From NCBI RefSeq assembly GCF_001641755.2, contig NZ_LRFG02000008.1, positions 1-64,000 on the forward strand: 64,000 nt of DNA, written 5' to 3'. Shown here piece by piece: positions 26,544-36,442 of the stretch. How positions within the stretch are numbered: position 1 is the stretch's first letter; each line of letters starts with the position of its first letter. The notes under the pieces are model-generated. The model did not search any database, was not told the origin of the DNA, and saw nothing but the letters and a program-made list of their open reading frames with translations. The translations under genes were made by a program, and so were the position numbers. Source of the stretch: Microbulbifer flavimaris. Its GTDB lineage: Bacteria > Pseudomonadota > Gammaproteobacteria > Pseudomonadales > Cellvibrionaceae.

Positions 26544-28040
26544 CTATCGATTGCTCGGGAAAGCAAATTGTGCACCTTCGCGGATATCGCTGGCTGGCCA
26601 GCGCTGGGTAACGGTCTTGCGCTTGGTGTAGAAACGCACTGAATCCGGGCCATAGGCGTGCAAGTCTCCAAACAGGGAGTGCTTCCAGCCGCCGAAGCTG
26701 TGGTAGGCGACCGGGACCGGTAACGGTACATTGATCCCAACCATGCCGATTTTAATGTTGTCGGCAAAGTAGCGCGCGGCCTCGCCATCGCGGGTGAAGA
26801 TACAGGTGCCATTGCCATATTCATGGTTATCGATGATTTGCATCGCTTCCTGCATCGTATCGACCCGCATGACGCAAAGCACCGGGCCGAAGATCTCGTC
26901 GGAGTGAATGACCATGCCCTCCTTGACCCTGTCGAACAGGCAGGCGCCCAGGTAGTTGCCGTCCTCGAAGCCCTCGACCACGAGACCGCGACCGTCGACC
27001 ACAAGCTCCGCTCCCTCCTCGACACCCCTGGCGATATAGCCGGTGACTTTTTCCAGATGGGCACGGGTGACCAGCGGGCCCATATCGTTGGAGGTATCGC
27101 GGCCATCCCCGACCTTCAGTGTGGCGATCTGGGCCTCGAGTTTTTCTACCAGCGCGTCGGCCGTTGCATCACCGACCGCGACCACAACAGAGATGGCCAT
27201 ACAGCGCTCCCCGCAGGAGCCGTAAGCCGCGCCCATCAGGGACGTGGCGGCATTGTCGAGGTCCGCATCGGGCATCACGATCGCGTGGTTTTTGGCGCCG
27301 CCAAAGGCCTGTATCCGCTTACCGGAGGCGCATCCGGTGGTATAGATATGCTCGGCGACCGGCGTGGAGCCAACGAAGCTGACGGCCTGCACCCGCTTGT
27401 CGGTCAGCAGCGTATCGACCGCCTCCTTGTCACCGTTGACCACATTCAGCACCCCCGCCGGAATCCCCGCCTCAATACCCAGCTGGGCGATAAACAGCGC
27501 GGCGCTGGGATCCCGCTCCGACGGTTTCAGTACAAACGTGTTGCCACAGGCAACCGCCATCGGCCACATCCACAGTGGCACCATGGCCGGGAAGTTAAAG
27601 GGCGTGATCCCCGCGCAGACACCCAATGGCTGGAACTCACTCCAGGAATCGATCCCCGGGCCAACGTCCCGACTGTGCTCCCCCTTGAGCACTTCTGGCA
27701 GCGAGCAGACATATTCCACATTCTCGATGCCGCGCTGTAGCTCCCCCATGGCATCATTCAACACTTTGCCGTGCTCACGGGTAAGCAGCTCACAGATTCT
27801 GTCGGCGTTCTGTTCGAGCAGGTCTTTCAGGCGGAACATAATGCGCGTGCGTTTGATGGGGGGCACTGCACGCCATGCGGGAAAGGCGGCTTCAGCGGTG
27901 GCGATGGCCTTTTCGACCGTGGCTTTGCTGGCCAGGCAGACTTTTGCCTCCAGCTGGTTGGTGGACGGATTGATAATTTCCTGGGTACGTGGGTCTTCGG
28001 CGAGTTTTTCCCCGCCAATGAAATGCCCGATGGTCTGCAT
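26544..28040 (-). CDS. mmsA: Methylmalonate-semialdehyde dehydrogenase (CoA-acylating)
   Basis: A 498-residue enzyme that converts methylmalonate semialdehyde or malonate semialdehyde to propionyl-CoA or acetyl-CoA with NAD and CoA, in valine and inositol breakdown. The catalytic Cys280 lies in GSCGERCMA. The segment where other ALDHs have the general-base Glu reads AFGGAKNH here, as expected for CoA-acylating MmsA. Other landmarks are ITPFNFPAMVPLWM and GWKHSLFGDLHAYGPDSVRF. A strong GGAGGGAG site precedes the ATG. No mmsB or valine pathway neighbour is next to it. Confidence 0.95.
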   Translation of the reverse strand: MQTIGHFIGGEKLAEDPRTQEIINPSTNQLEAKVCLASKATVEKAIATAEAAFPAWRAVPPIKRTRIMFRLKDLLEQNADRICELLTREHGKVLNDAMGELQRGIENVEYVCSLPEVLKGEHSRDVGPGIDSWSEFQPLGVCAGITPFNFPAMVPLWMWPMAVACGNTFVLKPSERDPSAALFIAQLGIEAGIPAGVLNVVNGDKEAVDTLLTDKRVQAVSFVGSTPVAEHIYTTGCASGKRIQAFGGAKNHAIVMPDADLDNAATSLMGAAYGSCGERCMAISVVVAVGDATADALVEKLEAQIATLKVGDGRDTSNDMGPLVTRAHLEKVTGYIARGVEEGAELVVDGRGLVVEGFEDGNYLGACLFDRVKEGMVIHSDEIFGPVLCVMRVDTMQEAMQIIDNHEYGNGTCIFTRDGEAARYFADNIKIGMVGINVPLPVPVAYHSFGGWKHSLFGDLHAYGPDSVRFYTKRKTVTQRWPASDIREGAQFAFPSNR

Positions 28041-28326
28041 GGTTGACTCCCTCCAATGGTCGGCACGCGCGCTGTGGCGCTGAGCGGCCTCGCTCTCTAT
28101 TGTCAGAATTGCCCGAAACTTCCATGGGGACTGAGCACCAGCCTATCTGGCGCCAGTGCCGAATGACGGTAACAGAGATAGTAGGCTTCCGAGAGTATTC
28201 CGTCACGCGGTCCCTGCGCGGTTCGAGTCCGCTGAAGTCGAGGGCGCAGTGACTAAGCGCCCCTGGCTTCAGGATGCAACATTTGCAGGGTGGATCCCGG
28301 GGAGAGGTGGATAGGGTGGCTGGCCG

Positions 28327-30141
28327 CTAGGCGGTCGGCTCGCGGGAAAAGTCTCGCAACACCGCCAGAAAATCGTCGCCAAACCGCTGCAATTTGCTGT
28401 CGCCAATACCCGATATGGACAGCAGGGCCTCCGGGGTCTGTGGTCTGACGGCGAGCATTTCGCGCAGGGTGGCATCGTGGAACACGACATAGGGGGGCAC
28501 GCCTTTTTCGTCTGCCAGCCGTTTGCGGCATGCACGCAGGGCCTCCCAGAGTGGCGCATCGGCCGGATCGATATCGGCGGCAGAATTGGTTGTTCGGCTT
28601 TCCGTTTGCCTGGAGCGGCTGGGCAGCTTGCGCAGCTGGATCTTTTCTTCCCCGCGCAGCAGCGAACGGCAGGCTTCCGTGAGCTGTAGGGCACCAAACG
28701 CCTCACTGTTGACCTCAAGGTAGCCGCGCACCACCAGCTGGCGTACCACACCGCGCCAGTCCGCCGTACTCCGGTCGGAGCCAATACCATAGGTTGAGAG
28801 CTGGTCGTGTCCGAACTTCAGTACTTTTTCACTGGTACTGCCCCGCAACACATCGATGACGTGGGAGGCGCCAAACCGCTGTCCAGTGCGGTAGACGCAG
28901 GAGAGAAGCTTGGCGGCGGCCTCGGTGCCGTCCCAGGTCTGTGGTGGCTCCAGGCAGGTGTCACAGTTGCCGCAGGGTTCGGGTAGCTCCTCGGCAAAGT
29001 AGCGGAGCAGTGCCTGGCGACGACAGGTGGTGATCTCACACAGCCCCAACATCGCGTTGAGTCGGTTACGCTCCTGGCGGCGGTGCTCGTCACTGCCATC
29101 GGAATTGGCGGCCATTTGCCCCAGTTTGACGACGTCTTCCAGGCCGTATAGCAGCAGTGCGGTGGCCGGGTCGCCATCCCGTCCGGCGCGGCCGGTCTCC
29201 TGATAGTAAGCCTCGATGCTCTTGGGCAGGTCCAGGTGGGCGACGAAGCGGACATCCGGCTTGTCGATACCCATGCCGAAGGCGATGGTGGCCACCACGA
29301 TCACCCCATCCTCGCGCAGGAAACGCCGCTGGTGTTCGGCGCGCAGATCCGCCGGCAGGCCGGCGTGATAGGGCAGCGCCTTGAAGCCCTGCTGGCACAG
29401 CCAGTCAGCGGTGTTTTCCACTTTGTTGCGGGACAGGCAGTAGACAATCCCGGAGTTGCCGGGCTGCTCGCTGCGGATAAAGTCCAGCAACTGTCGGCGC
29501 GGGTTGTCTTTCTGTGCGATCCGGTAACGGATATTGGGGCGATCGAAACTGCTGACGAAGTGGCGCGCGTCGGCCAGGTCCAGGCGCTGGGCGATCTCCG
29601 CACGCGTGCGGCGGTCGGCGGTGGCGGTAAGGGCGATACGCGGCACCGAGGGGAACTGCTCATGCAGGCAATTCAGGTGCAGGTAATCGGCCCGGAAATC
29701 ATGGCCCCACTGGGATACGCAGTGGGCCTCGTCGATGGCAAACAGCGAGAGCTGCACCCGCTGCAGCAGTTCGAGGGTGCGCGGTTGCAGCAGTCGCTCC
29801 GGGGCCAGATAGAGAAGGTCCAGCTCCCCGTCCAGCAGTGCCTGCTCAATCTGCTGGGCCCGTTCCGGAGGCAGGGAGGAGTTGAGGAAGGCGGCGCGGA
29901 CACCCGCCGCACACAGTGCCTCCACCTGGTCCTGCATCAGCGCGATCAAGGGCGAGATCACGACGCCGCAGCCCTCGCGGGCCAGTGCGGGGATCTGGTA
30001 ACAGAGCGACTTGCCGCCGCCGGTGGGCATCAACACCAGGGCGTCGTGGCCGCCCATCACCGTATCGATGATCTCGCGCTGCGGTCCGCGGAACTCGGTG
30101 TAGCCGAAGGTATGTTCAAGTATGGATTGTGGGGAGCTCAT
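28327..30141 (-). CDS. recQ: ATP-dependent DNA helicase RecQ
   Basis: A 604-residue helicase. I start it at the ATG at 30141 ([21 protein letters not shown]), which matches RecQ N-termini; the frame extends further upstream without protein character. Motifs in order: Q-motif region [10 protein letters not shown], Walker A PTGGGKS, DEAH box, SFDRPNIRY, and motif [12 protein letters not shown]. The RQC zinc-binding Cys (CRRQ...CGNCDTC) and a C-terminal HRDC domain (about residues 525-600) complete the standard bacterial layout. It unwinds recombination and stalled-fork intermediates. Confidence 0.95.
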   Translation of the reverse strand: MSSPQSILEHTFGYTEFRGPQREIIDTVMGGHDALVLMPTGGGKSLCYQIPALAREGCGVVISPLIALMQDQVEALCAAGVRAAFLNSSLPPERAQQIEQALLDGELDLLYLAPERLLQPRTLELLQRVQLSLFAIDEAHCVSQWGHDFRADYLHLNCLHEQFPSVPRIALTATADRRTRAEIAQRLDLADARHFVSSFDRPNIRYRIAQKDNPRRQLLDFIRSEQPGNSGIVYCLSRNKVENTADWLCQQGFKALPYHAGLPADLRAEHQRRFLREDGVIVVATIAFGMGIDKPDVRFVAHLDLPKSIEAYYQETGRAGRDGDPATALLLYGLEDVVKLGQMAANSDGSDEHRRQERNRLNAMLGLCEITTCRRQALLRYFAEELPEPCGNCDTCLEPPQTWDGTEAAAKLLSCVYRTGQRFGASHVIDVLRGSTSEKVLKFGHDQLSTYGIGSDRSTADWRGVVRQLVVRGYLEVNSEAFGALQLTEACRSLLRGEEKIQLRKLPSRSRQTESRTTNSAADIDPADAPLWEALRACRKRLADEKGVPPYVVFHDATLREMLAVRPQTPEALLSISGIGDSKLQRFGDDFLAVLRDFSREPTA

Positions 30142-30304
30142 GGCGGCGCAGTATACCTGCTCATGAGTTTCTGCGTCGGGCTTGTGGCTGCCTGATCGTG
30201 ACCGGGCAGGGCAATTCTGGCGCCTCAATTTCCGCCCGCCAAATCCTGTTGGCAGCGATTGTGTCTATAATCCTGCCACCACAGACATAGACAAGGATAA
30301 GGCT

Positions 30305-30733
30305 ATGCGTGCGCTAATAAGGATGTTGTCTTGGCTGCTGGTGGTTGGTCTTGCAGGATGCGCGACCGGAACCCCGCAGAATCTGCTGCAATCAGACCGT
30401 GCCGATACCCACCTGGGCTGGCAGCCTGCCCCGGAAAACCAGTTGGCCTATTCGGTGGCGACCGCCAGCGGTATTGCGCGCCTGGCGCTGGATCCATTGC
30501 CGGAAAACCTGGACCGGGTCACTCTGGATTTACCCGGCATGCAACGGGTCGAGGGGGTGCAGTGGCGCGGGGATGACGGCAAGAGCGCCATGCTCTATTC
30601 CGGCGGGGCGGGGGAGCAGGGGGTAACGCTGGAGCAGCGCCGCCGGGGATTTCGCCTGCGTATCGATGGTCCCGCGCTGGATTTGATCCGCGTGGGGGGA
30701 TTGCTCACCGTAGTGGACTTTTACCGCGGCTGA
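30305..30733 (+). CDS. Small lipoprotein of unknown function
   Basis: A 142-residue protein with a clear lipoprotein signal (MRALIRMLSWLLVVGLAGC, lipobox LAGC, Cys19). Ala at +2 suggests an outer-membrane destination. The mature part is predicted beta-rich, with no motif I recognise. It is divergent from recQ, and its last 13 bases overlap the convergent glutaminyl cyclase gene. Confidence 0.7.
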   Translation: MRALIRMLSWLLVVGLAGCATGTPQNLLQSDRADTHLGWQPAPENQLAYSVATASGIARLALDPLPENLDRVTLDLPGMQRVEGVQWRGDDGKSAMLYSGGAGEQGVTLEQRRRGFRLRIDGPALDLIRVGGLLTVVDFYRG

Positions 30734-31578
30734 TCCGCCGCGGTGCTGTCCGGACTTTGACCAAAGCCCAGCCCCCGGGGGCGGATCAGATATAGCCGCG
30801 GCCAGAACTTGCCCGTGACCCAGAGGCCGTCTCGCCCCCGATCCCAGGCGATGCCATTGGCCACCACATCGGGGTGCTGCGATCCCGGTTCCAGCTCCTG
30901 AAGATCGACGGTGCCCCGCACCTCGCCGCTGTCCGGGTCAATGGCGACGATACGTTTATCCTGCCAGATATTGGCCCAGACCAGCCCGTGGGCGTATTCC
31001 AGTTCGTTGAGTAACGACCACTGCTCGCTGCCTCCGTGTACCCGCAACTCTCTCCGGATGGCGAAAGTGTCCGGATCGCGGAAGGTAAGGGTATCGGTAC
31101 CATTGCTCATGATCAGCTGCTCGCCATCGCTGGTGAGGCCCCAGCCCTCGCCGGCATAATAGCGCCTGCCGAGGGGCGCCATGTCGGACCGCCGATAGAC
31201 CTGTAACTCGCCGGCTTTGTAGGTCAGCAGGTAAATACGCTCGCCCAGTACCGTGAGGCCCTCGGCAAAGCGATCCGCGGCCAGCCATTTACGCCTTACG
31301 GGGCGGGCCGTCGGGTCGGTATACTCGGCAAGCCAGGAGCGGCCAAACAAGCCGCTGCTCTCCCACCAGCGCTCCCCATCGAAGAAGAGTCCCTGGGTGA
31401 AGTGGTCGTCGGGCCTATCCCGCTGCTCCAGCAATGAGTAATCCATTTCGGGGACGGGGTCGGCCGCTGCGGCGGCCGCCACTGCACCGGAGAGGGTGAG
31501 GGACGGGAGAGCCAGAAGCATTGCGGTGATCGCCCGGCGGGCGCGGCGACAGAATTCCAAATCAGGCATTTCAGGCAT
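30721..31578 (-). CDS. Glutaminyl-peptide cyclotransferase, bacterial/plant type
   Basis: A protein of about 285 residues of the five-bladed beta-propeller glutamine cyclotransferase family (PF05096), which converts N-terminal Gln to pyroglutamate. Family landmarks are FTQGLFFDGERWWESSGLFG at the start of the propeller, YYAGEGWGLTSDGEQLIMSNG in the middle, and ELEYAHGLVWANIWQ later. A signal peptide (hydrophobic segment ending AVAAAAAADP) implies periplasmic action. ATGs at 31578 and 31569 are both possible; neither has a good ribosome site. The start codon region overlaps that of the divergent DUF502 gene. Confidence 0.88.
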   Translation of the reverse strand: MPEMPDLEFCRRARRAITAMLLALPSLTLSGAVAAAAAADPVPEMDYSLLEQRDRPDDHFTQGLFFDGERWWESSGLFGRSWLAEYTDPTARPVRRKWLAADRFAEGLTVLGERIYLLTYKAGELQVYRRSDMAPLGRRYYAGEGWGLTSDGEQLIMSNGTDTLTFRDPDTFAIRRELRVHGGSEQWSLLNELEYAHGLVWANIWQDKRIVAIDPDSGEVRGTVDLQELEPGSQHPDVVANGIAWDRGRDGLWVTGKFWPRLYLIRPRGLGFGQSPDSTAADQPR

Positions 31579-32212
31579 GATGACCAGAGTAAAAACGTTC
31601 GTTACCTTGACCCTGCTCGGCGGGCTGGCGGTGGTGCTGCCGCTCGCCATCTTCATATTGCTGTTCCAGTGGCTGTTCGGGCAGGTCAGCGAGCTGGTGG
31701 CACCGGCGGTGCACTGGTTCGAGGCCCAGACCGGCTTCAAGAATACCGTTGCCCGGCTGGCGGTGATAGCCCTGATTCTGGGCGGTTGCTTCCTGATCGG
31801 CCTGCTGGTGAAGACCGGTGTCGGTGGTTGGCTGCATCGTCACATGGATCACTGGCTAGGGCGCCTGGCGCCCGGATACAACACCATCAAGGATCTCGTG
31901 CTGCAGTTTATCGGCGGCGGCGCTGGCGAGGGGGTGCTCTCGGGCCCGGTGGCCCGGGTGCGTATTCTCGGCGTTGATAACCCGCTTTCCGTCACCGCGA
32001 TCGTGACCTCGCGACACGATAACGGGGATTTCACCGTTTATGTGCCCACCGCACCGGTGCCCACTTCGGGTTTTGTCTATCACGTGACTGCCGATTGCGT
32101 CGAAATATTGCCCGATGTCACCGTGGAGGCAGCGATGAAATCCATTGTGGCCTGCGGCAGCGGCAGCGGGCGCTTACTGGCACAGCCGTCAGAGGAGGCT
32201 GCGCTGAGCTAA
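31577..32212 (+). CDS. DUF502 family membrane protein
   Basis: A protein of about 211 residues. Two N-terminal membrane helices (about 8-35 and 60-85) are followed by a soluble domain. The segment PGYNTIKDLVLQFIG and the later strands DNGDFTVYVPTAPVPTSG are typical of DUF502 proteins, whose function is unknown. Two adjacent ATGs at 31577 and 31580 could serve as starts, with only a weak AGG before them. The first overlaps the start codon of the glutaminyl cyclase gene on the other strand. Confidence 0.82.
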   Translation: MMTRVKTFVTLTLLGGLAVVLPLAIFILLFQWLFGQVSELVAPAVHWFEAQTGFKNTVARLAVIALILGGCFLIGLLVKTGVGGWLHRHMDHWLGRLAPGYNTIKDLVLQFIGGGAGEGVLSGPVARVRILGVDNPLSVTAIVTSRHDNGDFTVYVPTAPVPTSGFVYHVTADCVEILPDVTVEAAMKSIVACGSGSGRLLAQPSEEAALS

Positions 32213-32237
32213 GCCGGGTGTTGGCAGTATCCCGTCG

Positions 32238-34232
32238 CTACCGCTGGCGATTCTTGCCCAGGTCGCGAATGGCAAAACGTGCCGGGTGCAGTGCCCGTGC
32301 CAGTTCTTCAGTGACCGGCATCGGTTCACCGCTGATCCAGCCGGCCAGCACCTCGGCGGCCAGCGGCGCATAGGTGAAACCGCGTGACCCAAGGCCGCAG
32401 AGGGCGAACAGCCCGGGAGGGTAGTGGCAGCGCTCCGGGATCAGCGCTTTGCGGTTGCGGCGCAGGAAACTGTAGGTGCTGCGCAGTGATTCCCAGTCGG
32501 GTAGCGGGCCGGCCATGGGCAGGTAGTCCGGGGTCGCGGCGCGCACCGCGGCGCGGCCGGTAAGCGACTGGGTCGCGAAATCCTGTGCTGCCCGTGGCAT
32601 CAACTGGGCCAGCATTTCCAGATTCTCCCGGTGTTCCTCTTTCCGCAGTTCTGTTCCGGTCTCCTTCAGTTTGAAGGTGGCACCAAAACTTTGCTGTCCA
32701 CGGGATGCCGGTGCCACATAGCCGTCGCCACAGATTGCCGTGCGCAATCGGGCTGACTCTTCCGTGGCGTGGGCGATGGAGACCTGGCCGCGGATCGGCC
32801 GCAATGGCAGAGCCGCCGCCTGGGTAAACCCCGGTGCCTGGTGCGCACAGCAGATCACTACCCCATCCGCCTCGTAGGGCTCGCCACCGGCCCGGTGCAA
32901 TTGCCAGCCCCTGCCACTCGGACTGAGGTGGTCGATCTCTGCCCGGCAATGCAGCCGAATGTTGGGATGGTCCAGCAGTGCTGTGCACACGTTGGCAGGT
33001 TCAAGCCAGCCCGCGCGGGGAAAATAGATTCCGGAGTAGGGCAGGGACAGGCCCGCGAGTTCCGAGGCGCGGGCGGAGTCCACTGGCTGGGCCAGGGCCT
33101 CCGCGTCGAGGGGGGCGAGCCAGTGGCGCAACTGCTCGTGCAGCTCCTCTTCCCTGGTTCCCTGGGCCAGCTGCAGCAAGCCGCAGGCATGAAAGAATTC
33201 CGGGCAATGTCTCGGGTAATAGCGCAGTGCAAACAACAGCGCATGCAGGTTGAAGTCGCCGTTTGGACCCGGGCGGTGGGACATTTTCGCGTAGAGAATG
33301 CCCTGCGCATTGCCGGAACCGCCACGGCCCGGAGCCTCGCCGCGCTCGAATACCGCAACCTGATAACCACGTTCCGCCAGCGCGCGGGCTGCAGTGGCCC
33401 CGGCAATGCCGGCGCCGATGACGGCGATCTCGGTGCCTGCCGGCAGCGCATTGTGATGGCGAGGCAGGTGCCAGGGGGTAGCAGTTGGGTCGGCGGCGGC
33501 ATGGGAGGCCAGTCGGCCGCGCAGCATTTCCCGTTTGCGTCCGAAGCCCGGCACCTTCTCCAGTTCGAATCCCGCCGCTTTCAGGCCCCGCTTGACCAGG
33601 CCGGCACAGGTAAAGGTGGCAAAAGTGGCCTGGTCTGCACTGAGGAGGGCGATGTTGCGGAACAGCGCATCGCTCCACATCGCCGGGTTTTTCGAGGGGG
33701 CGAAGCCATCGAGAAACCAGGCATCGACCTGCCGATCCCGAATGTTGTCCCCGAGCCGCAGGGCGGCGAAGCTCTCGCTGGCCTCGCCAACCACCAGCGT
33801 CAGGGTGACCCGGGAAAACCGCAATCGGTGGACACCGGCAGCGAGCAGGGGCGGATAGGCCTCCAGCAGCTGCTCCGCCAGAGGCTGCAGTTCGGGCCAC
33901 AGTGCCAGGGCGCGGGTCAGGTCGGCCGCGCGCAGCGGATACTTCTCAACCGAGATAAAGTGCAGGTGTGCGTCAGTGGGCGCCTCTCGATGCCAGAGCT
34001 GCCAGGCGGCGAGAAAATTCAGTCCGGTGCCAAAACCCGTCTCGCCGATGGTGAAGGTGTCACCGGCGGCGAGTGCCCTCCAGCGTTCTGCCAGCTGATT
34101 CTGCTGCAGGAAAACGTAGCGTGTCTCCTCCAGGCCGGACTCGCGAGAGAAGTACACATCGTCGAAGGCGCGGGAGAGCGGTTGGCCGTCTTCCCGCCAG
34201 TGTATATCCGCGTGGGGGTGTTCCGTGCCCAT
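32238..34232 (-). CDS. mnmC: Bifunctional tRNA mnm5s2U34 enzyme MnmC
   Basis: A 664-residue fusion. The N-terminal half (about 1-235) is a SAM-dependent methyltransferase (GETGFGTGLNFLAAWQLW motif, DAWFLDGFAPSKNPAMWS). The C-terminal half is an FAD oxidoreductase of the DAO fold, with the dinucleotide motif AVIGAGIAGATAARALAE. The oxidase removes the carboxymethyl group from cmnm5(s2)U34, and the methyltransferase then makes mnm5(s2)U34. The length is as in E. coli. It is the last gene of the run gcvR-like, trmL, fldB, mnmC; fldB ends 12 bases upstream. Confidence 0.95.
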   Translation of the reverse strand: MGTEHPHADIHWREDGQPLSRAFDDVYFSRESGLEETRYVFLQQNQLAERWRALAAGDTFTIGETGFGTGLNFLAAWQLWHREAPTDAHLHFISVEKYPLRAADLTRALALWPELQPLAEQLLEAYPPLLAAGVHRLRFSRVTLTLVVGEASESFAALRLGDNIRDRQVDAWFLDGFAPSKNPAMWSDALFRNIALLSADQATFATFTCAGLVKRGLKAAGFELEKVPGFGRKREMLRGRLASHAAADPTATPWHLPRHHNALPAGTEIAVIGAGIAGATAARALAERGYQVAVFERGEAPGRGGSGNAQGILYAKMSHRPGPNGDFNLHALLFALRYYPRHCPEFFHACGLLQLAQGTREEELHEQLRHWLAPLDAEALAQPVDSARASELAGLSLPYSGIYFPRAGWLEPANVCTALLDHPNIRLHCRAEIDHLSPSGRGWQLHRAGGEPYEADGVVICCAHQAPGFTQAAALPLRPIRGQVSIAHATEESARLRTAICGDGYVAPASRGQQSFGATFKLKETGTELRKEEHRENLEMLAQLMPRAAQDFATQSLTGRAAVRAATPDYLPMAGPLPDWESLRSTYSFLRRNRKALIPERCHYPPGLFALCGLGSRGFTYAPLAAEVLAGWISGEPMPVTEELARALHPARFAIRDLGKNRQR

Positions 34233-34244
34233 GTTGCCGGCCTG

Positions 34245-34769
34245 TTATTCCTGCAGGCCGAATTCGCGCATGACCTGTGCGCACCAGCGGTCCAGCCGCT
34301 CATCACTGAGATCGAACTCATTTTCATCATCGAGGGCCAGGCCGACAAACTGGCTGCCGTCCGGGGTGAGCCCTTTGGACTCCTCGAACTGGTAACCCTC
34401 TGCCGGCCAGTAGCCCACGGCGCGGGCACCGAGCGCGACAAGCTGTGCATGCAGATATCCGAGGGCATCCTGAAACCACTGCGGATAACCCTCCTGGTCA
34501 CCGAGCCCGTAGAGCGCCACCGTCTTGCCGGAGAGGTCCAGTTTCGCCAGCTGATCCCAGATATTTTCCCAGTCTTCCTGGAGTTCTCCGTAATCCCAGG
34601 TGGGGATGCCGAAGATCAGGAAGTCGTACTGCTGGGCCAGGGCGATATCGTCTTCCGCTACGTTGTGCAGGTCGATCCATTCTCGACCAATACGATCGCG
34701 GATCTTTTCCGCAGTCATCTCGGTGTAGCAGGTGCTGGAGCCGTAAAAGAGTCCGATCGGTGCGAGCAT
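34245..34769 (-). CDS. fldB: Flavodoxin, FldB-like
   Basis: A 174-residue long-chain flavodoxin. The FMN phosphate loop is [15 protein letters not shown] near the N-terminus, the 50s loop is [12 protein letters not shown], and the 90s loop is [15 protein letters not shown], with the long-chain insertion after it. It carries electrons at low potential to reductases. Naming as fldB rather than fldA is from the overall length and the Cys in the phosphate loop. It lies between trmL and mnmC, spaced 44 and 12 bases. Confidence 0.9.
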   Translation of the reverse strand: MLAPIGLFYGSSTCYTEMTAEKIRDRIGREWIDLHNVAEDDIALAQQYDFLIFGIPTWDYGELQEDWENIWDQLAKLDLSGKTVALYGLGDQEGYPQWFQDALGYLHAQLVALGARAVGYWPAEGYQFEESKGLTPDGSQFVGLALDDENEFDLSDERLDRWCAQVMREFGLQE

Positions 34770-34813
34770 AAAATATCAGTCAGCGGTTACTTTCTGGGAT
34801 GCCTGTTCGGGTA

Positions 34814-35284
34814 TCACTGGGGTTTGGCGCCGGCAAAATCCAGCTGGCGCCACGCCTCGTAAACGACCACGGCCACGGCATTGGAGAGGTTCATACTGCG
34901 GCTGTCCGGGCGCATCGGTATACGCAGGGTGTGTTCGTCCCCGAGCAGGTCGAGAAATTCCTGTGGCAGGCCACGGGTCTCCGGGCCAAAGACGATGGCA
35001 TCCCCCGGGTGGTAGGTGACGGCGGCATGGCTGCGCGTGCCACGTGTGGACAGGGCAAGAACCCGCTGGGGCTGCTCTGACTCCACGAAAGCGGCCCAAT
35101 CCCGGTGGCGTTTGACCTGACTGTACTCTCCATAGTCGAGCCCGGCGCGCCGCAGGCGCTTGTCATCCATGGCGAACCCGAGCGGCTCGATCAGGTGCAG
35201 CTCGGCGCCGGTGTTGGCGCACAGCCGGATGATGTTGCCGGTGTTGGGGGCGATTTCCGGTTGGTAGAGTACGATTTTGAACAT
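34814..35284 (-). CDS. trmL: tRNA (cytidine/uridine-34-2'-O)-methyltransferase TrmL
   Basis: A 156-residue SPOUT (trefoil-knot) methyltransferase that methylates the 2'-OH of nucleotide 34 in tRNA-Leu isoacceptors. The N-terminus ([21 protein letters not shown]), the knot motifs [14 protein letters not shown] and [20 protein letters not shown], and the short length are all diagnostic. It sits between a gcvR-like gene and fldB on the same strand. mnmC, also acting on wobble position 34, is two genes downstream. Confidence 0.95.
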   Translation of the reverse strand: MFKIVLYQPEIAPNTGNIIRLCANTGAELHLIEPLGFAMDDKRLRRAGLDYGEYSQVKRHRDWAAFVESEQPQRVLALSTRGTRSHAAVTYHPGDAIVFGPETRGLPQEFLDLLGDEHTLRIPMRPDSRSMNLSNAVAVVVYEAWRQLDFAGAKPQ

Positions 35285-35372
35285 GCCGTCCGCAGGGTGG
35301 CCCGGTCGGGGCGGTCGTCTTGAAAGGGAGGCGTCATGGCGCCCCCCGGATGCGGCGCGAATTATTCCACAG

Positions 35373-35903
35373 TTAGGTGGCGGAAGCGATTTCCTCGCAG
35401 TCGATCTCTACTCCCAGTTCATCGGCGATGGCATCCAGCTCTTCCTGCAGGCCCTCCAGGTCCATGTTTTCGGACACGCTGATGGTGCAGTTGGCTGTAA
35501 ACAGGGGTTCGCCGCTCCAGGGAGTGCTGTCGTAGCCGGTTTCAAGTTGCTCCAGGTTGAGCTCTCGCGCCGCCAGCGCGCGGGAAATTTCCCGGACAAT
35601 CCCGGGACGGTCGTTGCCGACCAGTTTCAGTTGCACTGTCTGCAGGGCGCCAGCCGCCACTGCGCGGGCATCCTCCACCTGCAGCTTGAAGCCCTGGGAG
35701 GCCAGGGCGTCCAGTCCATCTTTTAATCCCTGGGCGCTTTCCCCGGGCACACTGACGCGCAGGATGCCGGCAAACTTTCCGGCAAAATGCGCCATGCGAC
35801 TGTCCTCCCAGTTGCCGCCGTTTTCTGCGATCACGGCGGAGAGTTTCTCCACCACGCCGGGCTTGTCGTCGCTGATCAGTGAAATGACGAGGTGCTGTTG
35901 CAT
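35373..35903 (-). CDS. GcvR-like protein with two ACT domains
   Basis: A 176-residue protein made of two ACT domains (about 4-80 and 92-170). Each begins with the DxPG ligand turn ([14 protein letters not shown] and [14 protein letters not shown]). This matches GcvR, which senses glycine and restrains GcvA on the glycine cleavage operon. No gcv gene or gcvA is in the window, so the name rests on architecture only. It heads the run leading to trmL, 88 bases away. Confidence 0.8.
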   Translation of the reverse strand: MQQHLVISLISDDKPGVVEKLSAVIAENGGNWEDSRMAHFAGKFAGILRVSVPGESAQGLKDGLDALASQGFKLQVEDARAVAAGALQTVQLKLVGNDRPGIVREISRALAARELNLEQLETGYDSTPWSGEPLFTANCTISVSENMDLEGLQEELDAIADELGVEIDCEEIASAT

Positions 35904-36113
35904 GTGGTATTCCTTCGCTGCAAAACAGGGTTACACTGCCTTGCATTGTAGCCACTGGCGCTGCTTCTGATAATAGGGTGAGATTGCAGCAGAGACTGAT
36001 CCGGTCAATGAAGCCGCAAGTAACAGTCATGATATAGGTGGGCGCCCGTTGCGCTACGGCGCCTGCTTTGGCAGCGGGAATTTCGCCCGGCGAAAGGTGA
36101 GAGGGAAACCAAC

Positions 36114-36416
36114 ATGAAGGTGCACGCGGATCTCTGCGTAATTCCCCTGGGTGCGGGCGTATCGGTGGGTCAGTATGTGGCCGAGTGCCAGCGTGTGTTG
36201 CGCGACTCGGGGCTGACCCATCAGCTGCATGCCTACGGGACCAACATCGAGGGAGACTGGGACGAAGTCATGGCGGCAATCAAACAGTGCCATGAGCGGG
36301 TGCACGCTCTTGGAGCGCCGCGTATCAGCACGACGCTCAAGTTGGGAACTCGGACAGATCGCGCGCAGTCCCTTCAGGATAAAATCGACAGCGTGAAATC
36401 GAAACTGGATCAATAA
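36114..36416 (+). CDS. MTH1187/YkoF-type thiamine-binding protein
   Basis: A 100-residue protein of the DUF77 (MTH1187) family, with MKVHADLCVIPLGAGVSVG at the start, the mid-block HAYGTNIEGDWDEV, and RISTTLKLGTRTDR near the end. Relatives of this fold bind thiamine or its pyrimidine part. Ligand binding here is inferred. A GAGAGGG-type site precedes the ATG. I looked for a TPP riboswitch in the leader and found none. The next gene starts 26 bases after the stop. Confidence 0.85.
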   Translation: MKVHADLCVIPLGAGVSVGQYVAECQRVLRDSGLTHQLHAYGTNIEGDWDEVMAAIKQCHERVHALGAPRISTTLKLGTRTDRAQSLQDKIDSVKSKLDQ

Positions 36417-36442
36417 CCAATGACTCTCAGGAGGGGGGCAAT

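Noticed and set aside
28190..28250. tRNA-like T-arm (GGTTCGAGTCC) between mmsA and recQ
   Set aside because: No acceptor, D-arm or anticodon arm can be built around it. Probably chance, or at most an old remnant.
32769..34862. A frame of about 700 codons antisense to mnmC and fldB
   Set aside because: The opposite strand encodes complete, well-known enzymes with motifs in place. High GC keeps the antisense frame open by chance.
35904..36113. TPP riboswitch ahead of the thiamine-binding-like gene
   Set aside because: The conserved CUGAGA and ACC-GAU core elements are not present in the right order or spacing.
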